This document shows positions 62,320 through 64,000 of a stretch of DNA of 64,000 bases, in pieces (position 1 is the stretch's first letter; every line of letters begins with the position of its first letter). Under the pieces are notes generated by a model, which had not been told where the DNA came from, did not search any database, and saw nothing but the letters and a program-made list of their open reading frames with translations. The translations under genes and the position numbers were made by a program. Origin of the DNA: Candidatus Gastranaerophilales bacterium (GTDB taxonomy: Bacteria > Cyanobacteriota > Vampirovibrionia > Gastranaerophilales > Gastranaerophilaceae); the NCBI GenBank assembly GCA_944324345.1, contig CALUVT010000002.1:62001-126000 (forward strand), in the 5' to 3' direction.

Positions 62320-62739
62320 ATGAGTCAGAGTACTACGGTTACACCCTTTGAAGTCGGTGCAGTTTCAGCTGCACTGGGTGCAGGCATAGGTTACGCAGCT
62401 GCTCCAAGAAAGTATAGTTTAGAACAGCTGTTAACAATTGAATCGGATGTTTTTGTAAGGTCAATTCCCGAAACAAAGTTATTGAATGCTGGTGAAAATC
62501 AAAGGCTTGCTTATGCTGCAATTACTGATGCAAGAAGATCAATAATTGAAGCTTCAAAATCAAATTCAGGTGAAGCAAAGCTTGTCGAACTCTTAAAATC
62601 TCAAGAATTAAACGGGGCTTACAAATCTATTAAAAAATTCTTACCTAAAGCAAGGGCTCAAGCTGCAATTGTTTTAGCTGTTGTTGGAGGTGCTATAGGT
62701 ACTATTGCCAAGATGATTCACAGTCAAAAAACTTCTTAG
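62320..62739 (+). CDS. Small protein with hydrophobic ends, unknown function
   Basis: 139 residues, AGGAGG 5 bases before the ATG. A Gly/Ala-rich hydrophobic segment near 12-30 (VGAVSAALGAGIGYAAAP), a helical polar middle (NQRLAYAAITDARRSIIEAS) and a second hydrophobic helix near 112-130 (AAIVLAVVGGAIGTIAKMI) suggest a two-span membrane protein. It resembles the 18918 protein in its Ala/Gly-rich helices but lacks an F-x-G element. It overlaps the convergent dacB-like gene by 4 bases. Confidence 0.6.
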   Translation: MSQSTTVTPFEVGAVSAALGAGIGYAAAPRKYSLEQLLTIESDVFVRSIPETKLLNAGENQRLAYAAITDARRSIIEASKSNSGEAKLVELLKSQELNGAYKSIKKFLPKARAQAAIVLAVVGGAIGTIAKMIHSQKTS

Positions 62740-64000
62740 TATTTAGCGTAAATATCTCTTAAAATGTGTTCTTCCAAAGATTTTTTGTCACCTGTTTTAG
62801 TTTTAGGGTCATTTATCATGATGTCGAAGGCATAGGTTTTTCCGCTTCTGGAAGTTATATATCCTGCGATCGCACTTACATCAGATAATGTTCCTGTTTT
62901 GGCGTGCAAATTATCTCTGAAATAAAGCATTCTGTTTTCTAATGTCCCTTCGCCTGCAGTTGGTAAGGATTTTACAAAGTCTTTATCTTCGGCTTTTTTT
63001 GCTAAGAATTCGCTCATAAAATCTGCTGTCACAATGTTATTTTTAGAAACTCCGCTCCCATCTACAATTTTTACATCGGAAAAATCAATTTTTAATTTTT
63101 CCAAATAAGCATTTAGCATCTGTAATGAATGTTTGAGAGATCCTGTGTTATTCGTAAATTTAGCTCCAGCGGCTTTAAAAACTGTTTCTGCTATAAAGTT
63201 GTCGCTGTCTATTAAAATAGCCTTAATAGCGGGAGTTATTGGATGGTCAACTTGTGCAACGAGATAAATATTTGTTTTAGGTAATTTTTTTTGAACAAAA
63301 TTCCCGTAATAATCCATTTTTTGATCTCTAATTGCATCTTCTAATCTCAGAATGAAATACCTTTTGGGGTGATTTACAGGTATTTGTTTTGTCACCTGTT
63401 CTTTTATTGTCCCTTCTGCATTTATAATATCAGGTGATATATGATTATTTCTGCTTAATTTTATATCTGTAGTATCGCCTGTGGTAACAAGGTTCATAAA
63501 TGTTGTCGGATAAAATTCCGTTACGTATATATTTGCAGGAGCATTTTTTGATGTCGGAGAGAAAATTATGTTCAGCAAATTTCGATCTATGTTGTAAGAA
63601 CTGAATTTTGGCATAAGAGGATTGAGGTCATCATCCCATTGCCAGCCTTCACCCCATTCTACACTGTCAAATATATAATCATCTACGTATATGTTCTTTG
63701 GAGCAGTTATATTTTTTTCTTTTGCTTTTTTTATAAGTGATTTGAGGTCAGTTCCGGAAAAGAAAGGATCCGCACTTAAAACTAAAAAAAGTTCATTGTT
63801 AGTGTTTTTATATAATTTAGTTGAAAACTTGTAATCTTTGCCAAGAGTGTCAATTGAGGCCCCTAGTGTTACTAATTTAAGGGTAGAGGCGGGCATTGAA
63901 GACTTTTTATCATTTAGTTTGTATACTAATTTCCCTGTTGAAGTATCTTTAACAGATATTGAAACAGAATCTTTGTTTATGCCAAAGTTTGCAATTGTCT
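62736..64000 (-). CDS. dacB: D-Ala-D-Ala carboxypeptidase, PBP4/DacB type, 5' end beyond window
   Basis: The frame is open to the window edge, so the N-terminus and signal peptide are missing; 421 codons are visible. The serine of MPASTLKLVTLGA (SxxK) lies 34-40 residues from the edge, VDGSGVSKNN gives the SxN element and NLHAKTGTLSDVSAIAGYI the KTG box, the three active-site motifs of peptidase family S13. The insert between SxxK and SxN is long, as usual for PBP4. It trims or cleaves peptidoglycan peptides in the periplasm. It would pair functionally with AnmK and the L,D-transpeptidase in wall turnover. Confidence 0.92.
   Translation of the reverse strand, partial: TIANFGINKDSVSISVKDTSTGKLVYKLNDKKSSMPASTLKLVTLGASIDTLGKDYKFSTKLYKNTNNELFLVLSADPFFSGTDLKSLIKKAKEKNITAPKNIYVDDYIFDSVEWGEGWQWDDDLNPLMPKFSSYNIDRNLLNIIFSPTSKNAPANIYVTEFYPTTFMNLVTTGDTTDIKLSRNNHISPDIINAEGTIKEQVTKQIPVNHPKRYFILRLEDAIRDQKMDYYGNFVQKKLPKTNIYLVAQVDHPITPAIKAILIDSDNFIAETVFKAAGAKFTNNTGSLKHSLQMLNAYLEKLKIDFSDVKIVDGSGVSKNNIVTADFMSEFLAKKAEDKDFVKSLPTAGEGTLENRMLYFRDNLHAKTGTLSDVSAIAGYITSRSGKTYAFDIMINDPKTKTGDKKSLEEHILRDIYAKY

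Overview
The window is AT-rich and densely coded on both strands. It looks like a chromosome segment of a non-photosynthetic relative of the Cyanobacteria (Melainabacteria/Vampirovibrionia, probably Gastranaerophilales). Evidence: a Ycf23/DUF561 protein (43681-42923, minus), a family otherwise typical of cyanobacteria and plastids; an SLH-domain exported protein; pyruvate:ferredoxin oxidoreductase, pointing to anaerobic fermentation; type IV pilin-like proteins with an FTLxEVLITLGIIG start; and several lineage-specific proteins with a short F-x-G element near the N-terminus. This assignment is inference; there is no rRNA in the window. I see no prophage, insertion sequence or CRISPR array.

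Layout. 1-5.2 kb: 3' part missing of a LysM/L,D-transpeptidase gene, a GNAT-like protein, a class II photolyase, aldose 1-epimerase and an ADP-ribosyltransferase-like protein. 5.2-14.4 kb: two related, very large modular proteins of unknown function, the second with an intact HD phosphohydrolase site and the first with that site lost. 14.7-19.8 kb: tRNA-Asn, a lipid/oligosaccharide-type ABC exporter, a Bax-inhibitor-1 family protein, MtaB and a membrane protein. 19.9-20.7 and 39.0-39.9 kb: two type IV pilin-like genes, each with a long G-tract at its 5' end. 20.8-36.6 kb: PFOR, RlmD, PHP phosphoesterase, sigma factor, RecN, a GH13-like enzyme, a LuxR-type response regulator, a P-loop kinase and OppF. 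37-47.6 kb: MazG, two small lineage-specific genes, an MlaE-MlaF-aminotransferase operon, Ycf23, an HtrA-type protease, IlvE, a second MlaE permease and the SLH protein. 47.7-56.3 kb: a kinase-like protein, five tRNAs (Tyr, Thr, Thr, Gly, Gly), DnaE and a tandem pair of WYL regulators. 56.5-64 kb: a candidate small RNA, AnmK, and an envelope/lipid operon (glycosyltransferase, Gfo/Idh oxidoreductase, PgsA, TrmL, NnrD), ending in the first part of a PBP4-type DacB gene.

Three patterns stand out. (1) The two pilin-like genes carry tracts of 10 and 11 G followed by the same short sequence; with 11 G the frame is open from a well-placed start codon, with 10 G it is closed. This is the signature of ON/OFF phase variation. 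(2) At least seven genes have a consensus -35/-10 pair with 17-bp spacing whose -10 box lies only 6-7 bp before the ATG and no usable Shine-Dalgarno, so leaderless mRNAs appear common. (3) Seven otherwise unrelated proteins share an F-x-G or F-G-A element near the N-terminus, followed by different folds (GNAT-like, kinase-like, possible RelA/SpoT-like, helical membrane), which could be a localisation or export tag.
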